64,000 nt of DNA from an uncultured Clostridia bacterium (GTDB taxonomy: Bacteria; Bacillota; Clostridia; Christensenellales; Aristaeellaceae): NCBI GenBank assembly GCA_934643825.1, contig CAKUCW010000006.1, positions 22,047 to 86,046 of the forward strand. Direction: 5' to 3'. Under the pieces are notes generated by a model, which had not been told where the DNA came from, searched no databases, and worked only from the letters and a program-made list of their open reading frames with translations. Below, piece by piece: positions 7,507 to 14,913 of this stretch. Each line of letters starts with the position of its first letter. The stretch's first letter is position 1. Position numbers and translations under genes: made by a program.

Positions 7507-8076
7507 TCAGTTCTCCAGGATTCTCGCCTTATTCAGCGGGAAGACCACGCAGCGCACATGTCCCTTGATCATTTTGCGCTCCAGCGCACCGACCAACTTG
7601 TTGCGGCTGTCCTTGGAGTTGTTGCGGTTGTCGCCCATCACGAAGTAGTGCCCTTCCGCAACGGTGAACGGGCCGAAGTCCGTTTCGTTCGGCGTCATTT
7701 CAAAGTTCTGCTCGATATGCTCGCCGTTTACATACAGTTCGCCGCCGTGCAGCTCGATGGTTTCTCCCGGCAGACCGATCACGCGCTTGACGCGATACAT
7801 GCCGTCGTCCGTGTTCGGATAATCGCAGATGACGATATCGAATCTCTCCGGATCACCGAGCAGATAGTCAAACTTCGTCGCGATCATGAACTCGTTGTTC
7901 TCCAGCGTGTTCAGCATCGACGAACCGTCCACTCTCACCGGTTCAAAGATGAACGTACGCACGACGAACGCCAGCGCCGCCGCCACCACGAACACCATGA
8001 TCCATTCAAAGATTTCTCTCTTCAAGCTCTTCTTTGGCTTCTCCTTTTTTTCTGCCGGCTGTTTTTCCTGCTCCAT
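7507..8076 (-). CDS. lepB: Signal peptidase I
   Basis: A 189-residue type I signal peptidase with one N-terminal membrane anchor (IFEWIMVFVVAAALAFVVR, about residues 20-38) after a lysine-rich cytoplasmic head. The catalytic Ser lies in VDGSSM (box B) and the general-base Lys in YRVKRVIGLPGE (box D). Box E is GHYFVMGDNRNNSKDSR. The enzyme cleaves signal peptides of Sec-exported proteins on the outer face of the membrane. The chosen ATG follows a GAGGG; an upstream in-frame extension lacks a ribosome site. Confidence 0.95.
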   Translation of the reverse strand: MEQEKQPAEKKEKPKKSLKREIFEWIMVFVVAAALAFVVRTFIFEPVRVDGSSMLNTLENNEFMIATKFDYLLGDPERFDIVICDYPNTDDGMYRVKRVIGLPGETIELHGGELYVNGEHIEQNFEMTPNETDFGPFTVAEGHYFVMGDNRNNSKDSRNKLVGALERKMIKGHVRCVVFPLNKARILEN

Positions 8077-8119
8077 GGATATGCCCTCGTTTCTTTTCTG
8101 TTTTCTGCCTGTCCGCCGC

Positions 8120-8338
8120 TCAGTCCGTCTCGTTTGTTCCGCGAATCGGCTCTGTCGCGTGCGCAAGCACTTTTTTCATTCTCTTGGTGAAGTCCGCCCG
8201 ATCCATCATCACAATCCGTCCGCATCCCATGCAGCGGATCTTGATGTCTGCGCCAACGCGGATGACCGTCCATTTGTCGCTGCCGCATGGATGCGTCTTG
8301 CGCATCTGCACCAGGTCGCCTAAAAGCAGCTCTTCCAT
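8120..8338 (-). CDS. DUF951 family protein
   Basis: A 72-residue protein; AGGAGG precedes the ATG at 8338. The family pattern is clear: LGDLVQMRKTHPCGSDKWTV, then IKIRCMGCGRIVMMDRADF. The Cys and CxxC residues suggest a small zinc-bound fold. DUF951 proteins are found across Firmicutes, often near chromosome-partitioning or S6 genes, and their role is unknown. Here the gene lies 43 nt upstream of lepB, possibly cotranscribed. Confidence 0.92.
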   Translation of the reverse strand: MEELLLGDLVQMRKTHPCGSDKWTVIRVGADIKIRCMGCGRIVMMDRADFTKRMKKVLAHATEPIRGTNETD

Positions 8339-8511
8339 ACCTGCCGCCTCCTTTTGTGCGTCGCTGTCCATTATAACAGGCATAGGCTCTGTTTTCAAGT
8401 CGGCGCTTGATTCTGCCGCAGGACTTGTCCGTCCCCGCCCTTCATTATAACCATCCTCAGGCAAAGCGTCAATTCGATGCTGCCATTTATTCTCTGAGGT
8501 TTGCGGATGAT

Positions 8512-9198
8512 TTACTCCGGGTCAATGCGGTGGATCCGCTCCCGCAGCCGCATCATCTTTTCGTCCGTCTGATGGATGATGTCCGCGCATTCCCTCAGCT
8601 CGCGCATGATGGCTTCGCTGTCCTCCACCTGCTTTTTATATTGCATGTCGTGGTCAAGCGTCGCCCAAAAGTCCATGGCAATCGTGCGGATCTGGATTTC
8701 GCATCGCACCGGGCGCACCTCGTCCGAAAAATACACCGGAATCTCCACAATCAGATGATAGCTTCGGTATCCGTTGTCCTTCGGCGCCTTGATGTAGTCC
8801 TTGACCGTGATGATCTGCACATCCTTCTGCCGCGCCAGCATCCGTGCGATCTCGTAAATGTCGTCGATGTATGCGCACAGCACGCGAATGCCCGCGATGT
8901 CCGATAGATTCTGCGTCATGTTGTCTACCGTGACCTCAAGCCCCATTCGCTTGAGCTTTCGCGCAATGGAAGACGGCTTCTTGAGTCTGCTTTCGATAAA
9001 CTCGATCGGGTTGCGCCGATAGCGCACCGTCATGTCCTTGGAAAGCACCTCCAGCTTGGTGCGCATCTCCAAAATGGCGCAGTGATAGCGCATCATCACT
9101 TCCTGATACAGCGCTTCCTGTGCAAAAACATGTTCGCTGTCGGATGGAATGATATCCATATCAATTGCGGTCGGGCCGCGTAATTCATTGTTTCTCAT
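8512..9198 (-). CDS. Small alarmone synthetase (RelQ/YjbM type)
   Basis: A 228-residue single-domain RelA/SpoT-type (p)ppGpp synthetase without a hydrolase domain. Diagnostic stretches are YRRNPIEFIESRLKKPSSI (substrate-binding), DIAGIRVLCAYIDDIYEIA, IKAPKDNGYRSYHLIVEIPV and the acidic RCEIQIRTIAMDFWATLDHD, where the E and D residues bind Mg-ATP. Such enzymes transfer pyrophosphate from ATP to GDP/GTP under cell-envelope or growth-phase stress. It appears monocistronic. Confidence 0.94.
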   Translation of the reverse strand: MRNNELRGPTAIDMDIIPSDSEHVFAQEALYQEVMMRYHCAILEMRTKLEVLSKDMTVRYRRNPIEFIESRLKKPSSIARKLKRMGLEVTVDNMTQNLSDIAGIRVLCAYIDDIYEIARMLARQKDVQIITVKDYIKAPKDNGYRSYHLIVEIPVYFSDEVRPVRCEIQIRTIAMDFWATLDHDMQYKKQVEDSEAIMRELRECADIIHQTDEKMMRLRERIHRIDPE

Positions 9199-9325
9199 GC
9201 TCTGATCCCAATCCCATAAGGCAATTGCGCCCAGTTTTTTATGTATATCATTGTATCATATTTTATGCGGTCTGTCTATGCGCACTTTTTCCCCATTCGT
9301 TTTCCGATAAGTTTAAAAATAAGGG

Positions 9326-9355
9326 TTGACAAGTTCCCCTCTCCTGTCGTATAAT
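9326..9355 (+). promoter_or_regulatory. Promoter of the tRNA-Ser pair
   Basis: TTGACA (9326-9331), an 18-bp spacer and TATAAT (9350-9355). This is a consensus promoter 23 bp before the first tRNA. Confidence 0.85.
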
Positions 9356-9378
9356 AGTTTCGCTGGTTCAAGCAGACT

Positions 9379-9467
9379 GGAGAGATGGCCGAGTGGTTTA
9401 TGGCGCTGGTCTTGAAAACCAGTGATACCGTGAGGTACCGGGGGTTCGAATCCCTCTCTCTCCGCCA
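9379..9467 (+). tRNA. tRNA-Ser (anticodon UGA)
   Basis: GGAGAGA/TCTCTCC acceptor stem, anticodon stem CTGGT/ACCAG enclosing loop CTTGAAA (anticodon TGA), the long variable arm typical of class II tRNAs, TΨC arm with GGTTCGAATCC, and an encoded CCA. Confidence 0.95.
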
Positions 9468-9500
9468 TTTTTTATGGCGAATTTCATAGCAATCGGTCAT

Positions 9501-9592
9501 GCAGAAGTACCCAAGAGGCCGAAGGGGCTCCCCTGCTAAGGGAGTAGGCTGCGGTAAGCGGCGCGAGGGTTCAAATCCCTCCTTCTGCGCCA
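9501..9592 (+). tRNA. tRNA-Ser (anticodon GCU)
   Basis: GCAGAAG/CTTCTGC acceptor stem, CTCCC/GGGAG anticodon stem with loop CTGCTAA (anticodon GCT), long variable arm, GGTTCAAATCC TΨC loop and encoded CCA. It lies 33 nt after the first tRNA-Ser and is probably cotranscribed. Confidence 0.95.
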
Positions 9593-9594
9593 CA

Positions 9595-9624
9595 AAAGGA
9601 CTGGAACTTTGTTTCAGTCCTTTC
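9595..9624 (+). terminator. Terminator after the tRNA-Ser pair
   Basis: An AAAGGACTG / CAGTCCTTT hairpin follows the second tRNA directly and is followed by a T-rich stretch. Confidence 0.8.
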
Positions 9625-9809
9625 GTTTATTTATCCCGCATTTTTCCCTCACGGCATATCGCCATGTGTTCTCCCGGCAATGACAATAAGCGCCGTGTAT
9701 GCTATACTGTATTTACAAAAGACAAGCCGAACGTTCTTTCCTTCCGCTCACGCCGTCCGTTTTTGCATCGTTTCCCATGTGTGAATCAAACCGTTAAGGA
9801 GTGAAATCC

Positions 9810-10451
9810 ATGAATCTGAAAGAGGCTTTTCGTTTTCAAAATAAACTGGGTGCGCTGATGGATGAAGCCCAGAGCATCCTCGGTCTGGACTCCAACATCA
9901 CCAAAGTCGAAAACACGTTCCTTCGCAGGAAGGTATTCGAAGGCGCCGAGAATGAAACCGTTGTCGATACGCCGCCCACCGAGTTCGCCGACCGGATCAC
10001 GGAGCTTGTCAGCTTCCTGGTGTATCTGATGGCTCAGCGCGAAGCGCTGTGCAAGGCGATCCACGCCGCAAAAAACAGCCTTCCGATCGATATGGACAGC
10101 GAAGTCGGTCTGAATGCCAAGCGTCAGGAAATCGCCCGGGTGCTCAAGCGCATGGCGGACGTCCGTAATTCCGAGGTTGTCATCAATGACGGCGGCACCG
10201 GCTATCGCTTTAATCAGGAGGGCAATCAGGTCACCTACCGCTGCGACGTGAAGCGCGTGACCACCATCAACTTCGACCGCAAAGCGGTGCGGAATGCCGC
10301 CGCCGAACTGACGCGGAAGGCGGATGCCGTTTCTTCCGAGCTGGATCGTTGTCTGGTCAACAGCACCGTCTCCTACGAAGCGCCCTTCGATGTGAACGAC
10401 AGCTTCGCGGAAATCTTCACCACCTTTGCCGATTCCCTGCGCGAGGCTTGA
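9810..10451 (+). CDS. Conserved hypothetical coiled-coil protein
   Basis: A 213-residue soluble protein. The ATG at 9810 is preceded by AAGGAG with eight bases spacing, better than an in-frame GTG nine bases earlier. It begins MNLKEAFRFQNKLGALMDEA and is largely helical. Two conserved-looking blocks are VLKRMADVRNSEVVINDGGTG (about residues 109-129) and the C-terminal VSYEAPFDVNDSFAEIF. I have a loose memory of similar uncharacterised Clostridia proteins, but no function is known to me. It stands alone between the tRNA pair and the prophage boundary. Confidence 0.75.
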   Translation: MNLKEAFRFQNKLGALMDEAQSILGLDSNITKVENTFLRRKVFEGAENETVVDTPPTEFADRITELVSFLVYLMAQREALCKAIHAAKNSLPIDMDSEVGLNAKRQEIARVLKRMADVRNSEVVINDGGTGYRFNQEGNQVTYRCDVKRVTTINFDRKAVRNAAAELTRKADAVSSELDRCLVNSTVSYEAPFDVNDSFAEIFTTFADSLREA

Positions 10452-10959
10452 TCTCCGCATCGGCTGCATCGGCTGCTTTGGAAGCGGCAGGATAGGTGCA
10501 TCATGGATATCGGTTCAGGTGCAGATGAACCATAACGCTGCACAGTTTAACCCCTTATGAAACCTGCGCTTGCAGGAGCAAAATTGTTCGCTCTGCAATC
10601 CATGTTTCCATCGCCGTCCTATGCTCTGTGACCTATCCGCTCTTCCGCTCTTTCCGGAAATCGAGCACACCACCAAAACGTCTCCATCCAAATCTATTGT
10701 GGCTCACCGCCACATCATAAACAAATTTGCCTTCGGGCAAACGGTCTGGTGTCGTCCGCCGCGGCGATCCTCTCCGGAGGAAGCCGCAGGCGCATCGCAT
10801 CAGCAAAAATGGTTGAAGTGTTCTCCGATTCCTGCCGCGTCCCAAGCAGCCGATCTTTTCCGCAAGCCTTCGCCTCGTCCTCGGCGATCCGCTTTTCCTC
10901 TTTCGACGCTTTTCCCGTCCCACCGTCTTCCCTTGTCAAATTTCCGCCGCCATGATAAA
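10452..10959. other. Gene-poor boundary region left of the prophage
   Basis: About 500 bp with open frames on both strands but none with a ribosome site and recognisable protein. One minus-strand frame (10715-11062) contains a helical stretch (EEKRIAEDEAKACGKD) that might be a decayed gene tail. I see no clear attachment site here. Confidence 0.4.
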
Positions 10960-10997
10960 ATAAAAGAAGAGGAACGGCGGCGGTACTTTCCGTTCCC
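10960..10997 (-). terminator. Terminator of the prophage lysis operon
   Basis: A GGAACGG / CCGTTCC stem (10971-10977 with 10990-10996) is followed on the minus strand by CTCTTCTTTTATTTTATC. It lies just after the last small gene of the lysis module. Confidence 0.6.
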
Positions 10998-11012
10998 CTT
11001 TTGCGCTTGAGC

Positions 11013-11174
11013 TTACTTCGTGCTGGAAGTAGGCTCTTTTTCTTTGCCCTGCATCCTCTCAATAAGAGCTATCGTCTTTTCAATGCTTTGGGTTTCTTGA
11101 GCGTATCCCTTGATGGCTTCGAGTACCGCCTGAAATTCTTTGTCCGTCATTCCCTCGTTAATCTCTTCGTTCAA
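11013..11174 (-). CDS. Small phage-operon protein of unknown function
   Basis: The best start is a TTG at 11174, with AAGGGGG eight bases upstream, giving a 53-residue hydrophilic helical peptide (MTDKEFQAVLEAIKGYAQ core). The frame stays open upstream to 11453, but that part translates the family E direct repeats and is unlikely to be protein. It is the last gene of the minus-strand lysis module, after holin and endolysin. It has no membrane helix. An accessory lysis role is only a positional guess. Confidence 0.5.
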   Translation of the reverse strand: MNEEINEGMTDKEFQAVLEAIKGYAQETQSIEKTIALIERMQGKEKEPTSSTK

Positions 11175-11259
11175 GTTCTCCACCCCCTTCCCGTCAACGT
11201 TTTCCTTTCCAATGCTCTGCTTATAGCCTCTTTTCGGATTATCGTCAGGCATTTTCCCA

Positions 11260-11535
11260 AAAAACAGCGGGCTGATCCCGCCCTTTCTTCCGCCGCAGTC
11301 TGCAAAAACGCAAATCTCTTGCTCACGCAGGCTGTTCTCTTCGCTCTCCCCTGCGTTCAAAAATGAGCTGAGCCCGCCCTCTCTTCCGCCGTAGTCTGCA
11401 AAAGCACGAATCTCTTGCTCACGCGGGCGATTTTCTTCGATCTCCCCCCGCATTCAAAAGCGGGCTGATCCCGCCCTTTCTTCCGCCGCAGTCTGCAAAA
11501 ACGCAAATCTCTTGCTCACGCGGGCGATTTTTCTT
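11260..11535. repeat. Repeat family E, array 1 (three units)
   Basis: Three imperfect units of 70-100 bp share GCGGGCTGANCCCGCC, CTTCCGCCG(C/T)AGTCTGCAAAA, CTCTTGCTCACGC and, in two of them, GCGGGCGAT. A related array lies at 40535-40835. The units spread into the reading frame of the neighbouring small gene. Confidence 0.75.
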
Positions 11536-11565
11536 CATCTCCTATCACGCAAATCCTTGCACGCT

Positions 11566-12009
11566 TCACTCCGCCTTTTCGTCGTTCTGCTGCTTAATCT
11601 GCTCAAGTGCTTTCTTGATAAACTCAGGAAACGGCACGCCGATGATTGCCAGATTCTCCGTGATGCTCAGTCCCTCGTTCGCGATGTAAAACATCGCCAT
11701 CGCGTCGCGGAAAATCTGCGTCCCTTCTGGCATCACGCGGTCGAGCTGTGCCGCCATAAAGACCACCACCAGCATGACCGCCTTCTTGAGCAGCCCGTGC
11801 CAGCCCGTCTTGCTGTCCAGCTTTCCGCCGTCCGTCTTCGGGCTTTTGCCCATCATCCCGCAAATGCACCCTGTCGCGTAGTCAATGCCCATCATGTAGC
11901 ACAGCACGATCAGCAACGTGTCCCAACCTCCCATTGCACCCGCGATTGCTCCGCCCGCAAGTGCCGCCATCTTGAGTATTTTGTCCCAGATTCCCGACCA
12001 GTTGTTCAT
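11566..12009 (-). CDS. Phage holin (toxin secretion/phage lysis holin family)
   Basis: A 147-residue membrane protein. AAAGGAGG lies six bases before the ATG at 12009. Helices are visible at about residues 13-43 (KMAALAGGAIAGAMGGWDTL, then LLIVLCYMMGIDYATG) and 77-92 (KAVMLVVVFMAAQLD). The motif GIDYATG...KTGWHGLLKK is typical of the Cp-1/phi29-like holin family. It permeabilises the cytoplasmic membrane to release or activate the endolysin. It lies 13 nt after the endolysin gene. The C-terminus (NDEKAE) is charged, as usual. Confidence 0.9.
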   Translation of the reverse strand: MNNWSGIWDKILKMAALAGGAIAGAMGGWDTLLIVLCYMMGIDYATGCICGMMGKSPKTDGGKLDSKTGWHGLLKKAVMLVVVFMAAQLDRVMPEGTQIFRDAMAMFYIANEGLSITENLAIIGVPFPEFIKKALEQIKQQNDEKAE

Positions 12010-12022
12010 GGTCATCCTCCTT

Positions 12023-12772
12023 TCAATCTTCCGCGATTTCCCATTTTCCCGCCAGCGTAACATACACGCCGTCGCTTCTGCGCAGGGAAGTCGTTTCTTC
12101 GTCTTCCTCTTGGCTCTCCCCTTGGGAGAGCTGCCCCGAAGGGGCTGAGAGGGCATCATCCCTGACCAGATACTCCCCCGCCATGTACCCCGCCACGCCG
12201 TTTTCCAGCTTGCCGAACACCCAGCCCGTGCCGCCCGCCTCGCGGATCACGTTCACCCGCGTTCCGTTCTCGGCTCTGGCGATCACCTTCGCCGCCGTGC
12301 CCGCGCCCTCGCGGATGTTCAGATAGCCGCTCGTGACCGATACCGTCGCGTTGCCGAATTCCTTTTCCATCTCGTTCACCTCAATCATCCTGTGCTTTCC
12401 CAGCCCGTTCCAGCCGTTCTTTTCCGTCAGCTCGGTTTCGACCACACCGCCCCGGCTCTTGCTTGAGTGGATGACCGTCCCCTTCTCCGTCACCAGCCCG
12501 GTGTGGCTCACGTCGCCCGTGCCCACGCCCATGAACGCCAGCATTCCCGCCTTCGCGCCGGAAACGCCCGCCTGACGCCAGATTAAATCCCGGTATTTCC
12601 CGGCTTTATCATGGCTGTTCCATAAGGCGTTCGTGCCCGCAGTCGTATATCGCTTGTCCCCACCCGGCGCCGTGCGGATGACTTTCTTGATGAGGTTGAT
12701 GCAGTCCAGCTCATCATAGCTTGTACCAAGCAGTCCCCTCGCCGTGCGGAGTGCTTCCGCCGTCTTAATCAT
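12023..12772 (-). CDS. Phage endolysin, NlpC/P60-type peptidase with SH3 domain
   Basis: A 249-residue lysin. The N-terminal peptidase domain has the nucleophile in ELDCINLIKKV (Cys about residue 24), the His in GDVSHTGLVTEKGTVIHSSK (about 91-110) and NALW/DLIWRQ segments, matching an NlpC/P60-like fold. The bacterial SH3 domain, about residues 144-200, reads VTSGYLNIREGAGTAAKVIA. The enzyme cuts peptidoglycan stem peptides at lysis. The C-terminal region contains, in frame, a family D palindromic repeat (12113-12155; SAPSGQLSQGESQ), which looks like an insertion. It has no signal peptide, so release depends on the holin encoded next. Confidence 0.88.
   Translation of the reverse strand: MIKTAEALRTARGLLGTSYDELDCINLIKKVIRTAPGGDKRYTTAGTNALWNSHDKAGKYRDLIWRQAGVSGAKAGMLAFMGVGTGDVSHTGLVTEKGTVIHSSKSRGGVVETELTEKNGWNGLGKHRMIEVNEMEKEFGNATVSVTSGYLNIREGAGTAAKVIARAENGTRVNVIREAGGTGWVFGKLENGVAGYMAGEYLVRDDALSAPSGQLSQGESQEEDEETTSLRRSDGVYVTLAGKWEIAED
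12113..12155. repeat. Repeat family D copy inside the endolysin gene
   Basis: CTCTCCCCTTGGGAGAGC followed by GGGGCTGAGAGGGC. The same palindromic design recurs at 22402-22540 and 31170-31287, where it is intergenic. Here it is translated in frame near the endolysin C-terminus. Confidence 0.7.
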
Positions 12773-12776
12773 TTTT

Positions 12777-12953
12777 TCATCCTCTCATATGCCCTCTCAG
12801 GCGGTGGAATTGCTTCAATGCCCGTCTTCTGGCACGTACGTATTTTTTGATATTTTCTTCCGTTAAATCAACGCTTTGCATGGATTTAATATATTGAATC
12901 GCCCATTCTCTGGCTAGCACCTTCTGCATCGCGTACTCAGATTTGCTTCTCAT
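12777..12953 (-). CDS. Small basic phage protein
   Basis: A 58-residue frame from ATG 12951-12953 to TGA 12777-12779. It starts MRSKSEYAMQKVLAREWAIQ and ends with an arginine-rich tail (KYVRARRRALKQFHRLRGH). It lies directly before the endolysin gene (4 nt gap) and directly after a tiny membrane-peptide gene, so it belongs to the lysis/fibre operon. The upstream region (GGGATGAT) gives only a weak ribosome site, suggesting coupling. I do not recognise a family. Confidence 0.6.
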   Translation of the reverse strand: MRSKSEYAMQKVLAREWAIQYIKSMQSVDLTEENIKKYVRARRRALKQFHRLRGHMRG

Positions 12954-12955
12954 TT

Positions 12956-13045
12956 TTAATCATCCCAAGCCCCTCCCGCGTGAATGAACCGCCCGATTCC
13001 CATCGCCAGCAGCAGCATGCCACAGGCAGCAAAAACGATAATCAA
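12956..13045 (-). CDS. Tiny membrane peptide
   Basis: A 29-residue frame starts at TTG 13043-13045 behind a perfect AAAGGAGG. It begins MIIVFAACGMLLLAMGIGRF and is followed by a short polar end, i.e. a single membrane helix. The strong ribosome site and tight packing with the next gene (stop 12956, next ATG 12953) support translation. It could be an accessory holin or antiholin-like peptide; this is inference from position. Confidence 0.5.
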   Translation of the reverse strand: MIIVFAACGMLLLAMGIGRFIHAGGAWDD

Positions 13046-13309
13046 GGGTTTCGCCTCCTTTGTCAGCATGAGCGTCATATCCTATAAATAACATGCGCTT
13101 GTTTTCATTCCCGGTCGTTTTTCACCCGCTCCTCAAACCAAACACCGCTTTTTTACCCGATCATTGCCCTGCGCGTGGCGGTATGCGTCGCCGTATCCTT
13201 CGTCAATCTGCCTCCAGCAAACGCGCCGCCATCGATCGCCGTCATGCAATCTTTCCCGCCCGAATCAGCGCCCGCTCCTTTTCAATTCTCATCCGTTCGC
13301 CCCTCGCTT
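13046..13309. other. Intergenic stretch after the collagen-like fibre gene
   Basis: No convincing gene. Two minus-strand frames of 16 and 30 codons overlap by ATGA near 13245, but neither has a recognisable product. Confidence 0.4.
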
Positions 13310-14545
13310 TTACAGTTCGGCGGTGAGCCAATAGTCCGCCTTCCACCCGCTGACATCATTCCGCTTCAGCGTGGCGTCCATCTGGATATAGTCCGCCGTC
13401 GCCGAAGCGCCTCCTGTCGCGATCTCCACGGTTTCTCCGCCCGTCGCCTTGACGCCGCCATCCGGCGTGATCGTCGGCGCGATTCTCATCGGCGGCGACA
13501 GCGGCACGACGCATCCGATATAGGCGGCTTTCGCCACGCCGCCCAGCGTGATTTTCTGCGTGTATCTCCGGCATTCCATCCACTCCGCGGCATATTCCTT
13601 CGCCACATACGGCGGCAGGGTGTCCGCGGTATACGTCCCCTCGTAGAGCGCCGCCCACTCAAACGTCGCCTCGTTCACGCCGCTGCTTTCAATGGACAGC
13701 GGTAGAAAGCCGTATTGGCTCACCTGCCCGGCGATATAGTCCGCCGCAAGCGCCGCGATGACGATCTCGCCATTGCGCTTGTAGGCAAACGTGTATGCCT
13801 TTCCTTCCGCGATTCTCTGCCCGGCTATGCGCGTCTGTATATAGGGATAGCCCTCTCCCGCCGCTTTCACGTTTTTGATGAGTATGCCGCCCGACGTGAG
13901 CGTCATGGAAGCCGTGCCGCCCGCGCCGATCGCCGAATGCCCCAGATACCAGCGGTCGATTGACCAGCTCCAGCCGCCCTCGTATGTCGTCTGTCCGCGC
14001 TGGTTGACCGGATCGGTAAAGTTGCCGTTGTCCAGCAGGTTTCTCGGCTGGATGTAATACGCCGGCGCTTTTCCGCCCAGCTTCGCGCTGTTCGCCGCCG
14101 CAGCGGTCTTGTCGAGCTTGCCGCTCTCGATCCGGCTGAGCGCCGCGTCGTCTGCCGCTCCGATATTGCCCCGCGCCCGCGTTTTCTGCGCCTCGCTGAG
14201 CGTCTGCTCGATAAACAGCACCGCCTCCTGCGGCGCGTCCTTTCCCGGTTCGCCCGGTGCGCCTTTCGCGCCGTCTCTGCCCGGTTCGCCCGGTTCGCCC
14301 TTTGCGCCGTCTCTGCCCGGTTCGCCCTTCTCGCCTTTCGCGCCGTCTCTGCCCGGTTCGCCTCTCTCTCCCTTTGCGCCGCGCAGCTGCTCCTTCTGCG
14401 CCGCGCTCAGGTCGTCAAACGTCAGTGCAAATACGCCTTTCGCCCGTTCCAGACTCGTTCCCATCTCCCGGGTCTTGTTTTCAAGCCGCAAGCCGATCTT
14501 CTTCTGTTCCGCGCTGAGCCGCACCTTCATCCGCTTTTCTTCCAT
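13310..14545 (-). CDS. Phage tail fibre protein with collagen-like repeats
   Basis: A 411-residue protein; GAGGTG precedes ATG 14545, 2 nt after the stop of the previous gene. A coiled-coil-prone N-terminus (about 1-65) is followed by a Gly-X-Y collagen-like block (about 66-105; GEPGRDGAKGEKGEPGRDG pattern), a helical linker and a C-terminal domain of about 240 residues beginning around PRNLLDNGNFTDPVNQRG. The NLLDNGNF...W..DRW motif is common in receptor-binding tips of prophage fibres in gut Firmicutes. It probably trimerises through the collagen-like stalk and contacts the host surface. Confidence 0.85.
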   Translation of the reverse strand: MEEKRMKVRLSAEQKKIGLRLENKTREMGTSLERAKGVFALTFDDLSAAQKEQLRGAKGERGEPGRDGAKGEKGEPGRDGAKGEPGEPGRDGAKGAPGEPGKDAPQEAVLFIEQTLSEAQKTRARGNIGAADDAALSRIESGKLDKTAAAANSAKLGGKAPAYYIQPRNLLDNGNFTDPVNQRGQTTYEGGWSWSIDRWYLGHSAIGAGGTASMTLTSGGILIKNVKAAGEGYPYIQTRIAGQRIAEGKAYTFAYKRNGEIVIAALAADYIAGQVSQYGFLPLSIESSGVNEATFEWAALYEGTYTADTLPPYVAKEYAAEWMECRRYTQKITLGGVAKAAYIGCVVPLSPPMRIAPTITPDGGVKATGGETVEIATGGASATADYIQMDATLKRNDVSGWKADYWLTAEL

Positions 14546-14547
14546 GC

Positions 14548-14913
14548 TCACACCTCGCCGATCGCGCCGAGGATCAGCAGCGTGCCCGGTGCGCACGGCG
14601 TAATCAGTTCCGAAAAATCCGTCACCTTCCCCTCGCCGTCCACCGCCGCGTCAAGCGCAAACCGTATGTCCCATGCGTATTCCGCCTGTGCCAGCTTCTC
14701 CGTGTCCTCGTGCGCGAACCGCAGCAGCACGCGTCCGTCCTCTTCCGGCGTCAATGTCTTCTCGATCACCGTCCGGCGTCCCGCTCTCTCCCGCACTGTG
14801 AAGATTGCCCTGTCCTTCTGCGTGGGCATATACCCTTCCTCGTCCGGGATCACCGCCAGCAGCCCCGTGTCCCCTGCCGTCAGCAGGATCTGCCCGCCGT
14901 TTACGCTAAACAT
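14548..14913 (-). CDS. Phage baseplate/fibre accessory protein
   Basis: A 121-residue acidic protein starting MFSVNGGQILLTAGDTGLL, predicted mostly beta. It overlaps the preceding gene by 13 nt and is followed after 2 nt by the collagen-like fibre gene, so it belongs to the fibre module. The pattern (N-terminal FxV..G.I.L..GDTG, 'DRAIFTVRE', later EYAWDIRFA) resembles small immunoglobulin-like proteins encoded beside phage fibres. The precise role is unknown. Confidence 0.75.
   Translation of the reverse strand: MFSVNGGQILLTAGDTGLLAVIPDEEGYMPTQKDRAIFTVRERAGRRTVIEKTLTPEEDGRVLLRFAHEDTEKLAQAEYAWDIRFALDAAVDGEGKVTDFSELITPCAPGTLLILGAIGEV

Noticed and set aside
9379..9592. tRNA-Ser genes considered as the phage integration site
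   Set aside because: A host-like gene (9810-10451) separates them from the prophage, and no duplicated tRNA 3' end was seen at the right border.
10715..11062. Possible 115-codon minus-strand gene
   Set aside because: No ribosome site and it runs through the operon terminator; a helical stretch alone is not enough, though a decayed gene is possible.
11260..11535. Direct repeats considered as a prophage attachment site
   Set aside because: They occur as multi-unit arrays, the related array lies at 40.5 kb beyond host genes, and no integrase is present.
13093..13326. Plus-strand 77-codon frame and two minus-strand mini-frames in the gap after the fibre gene
   Set aside because: No start signals and no recognisable sequence.
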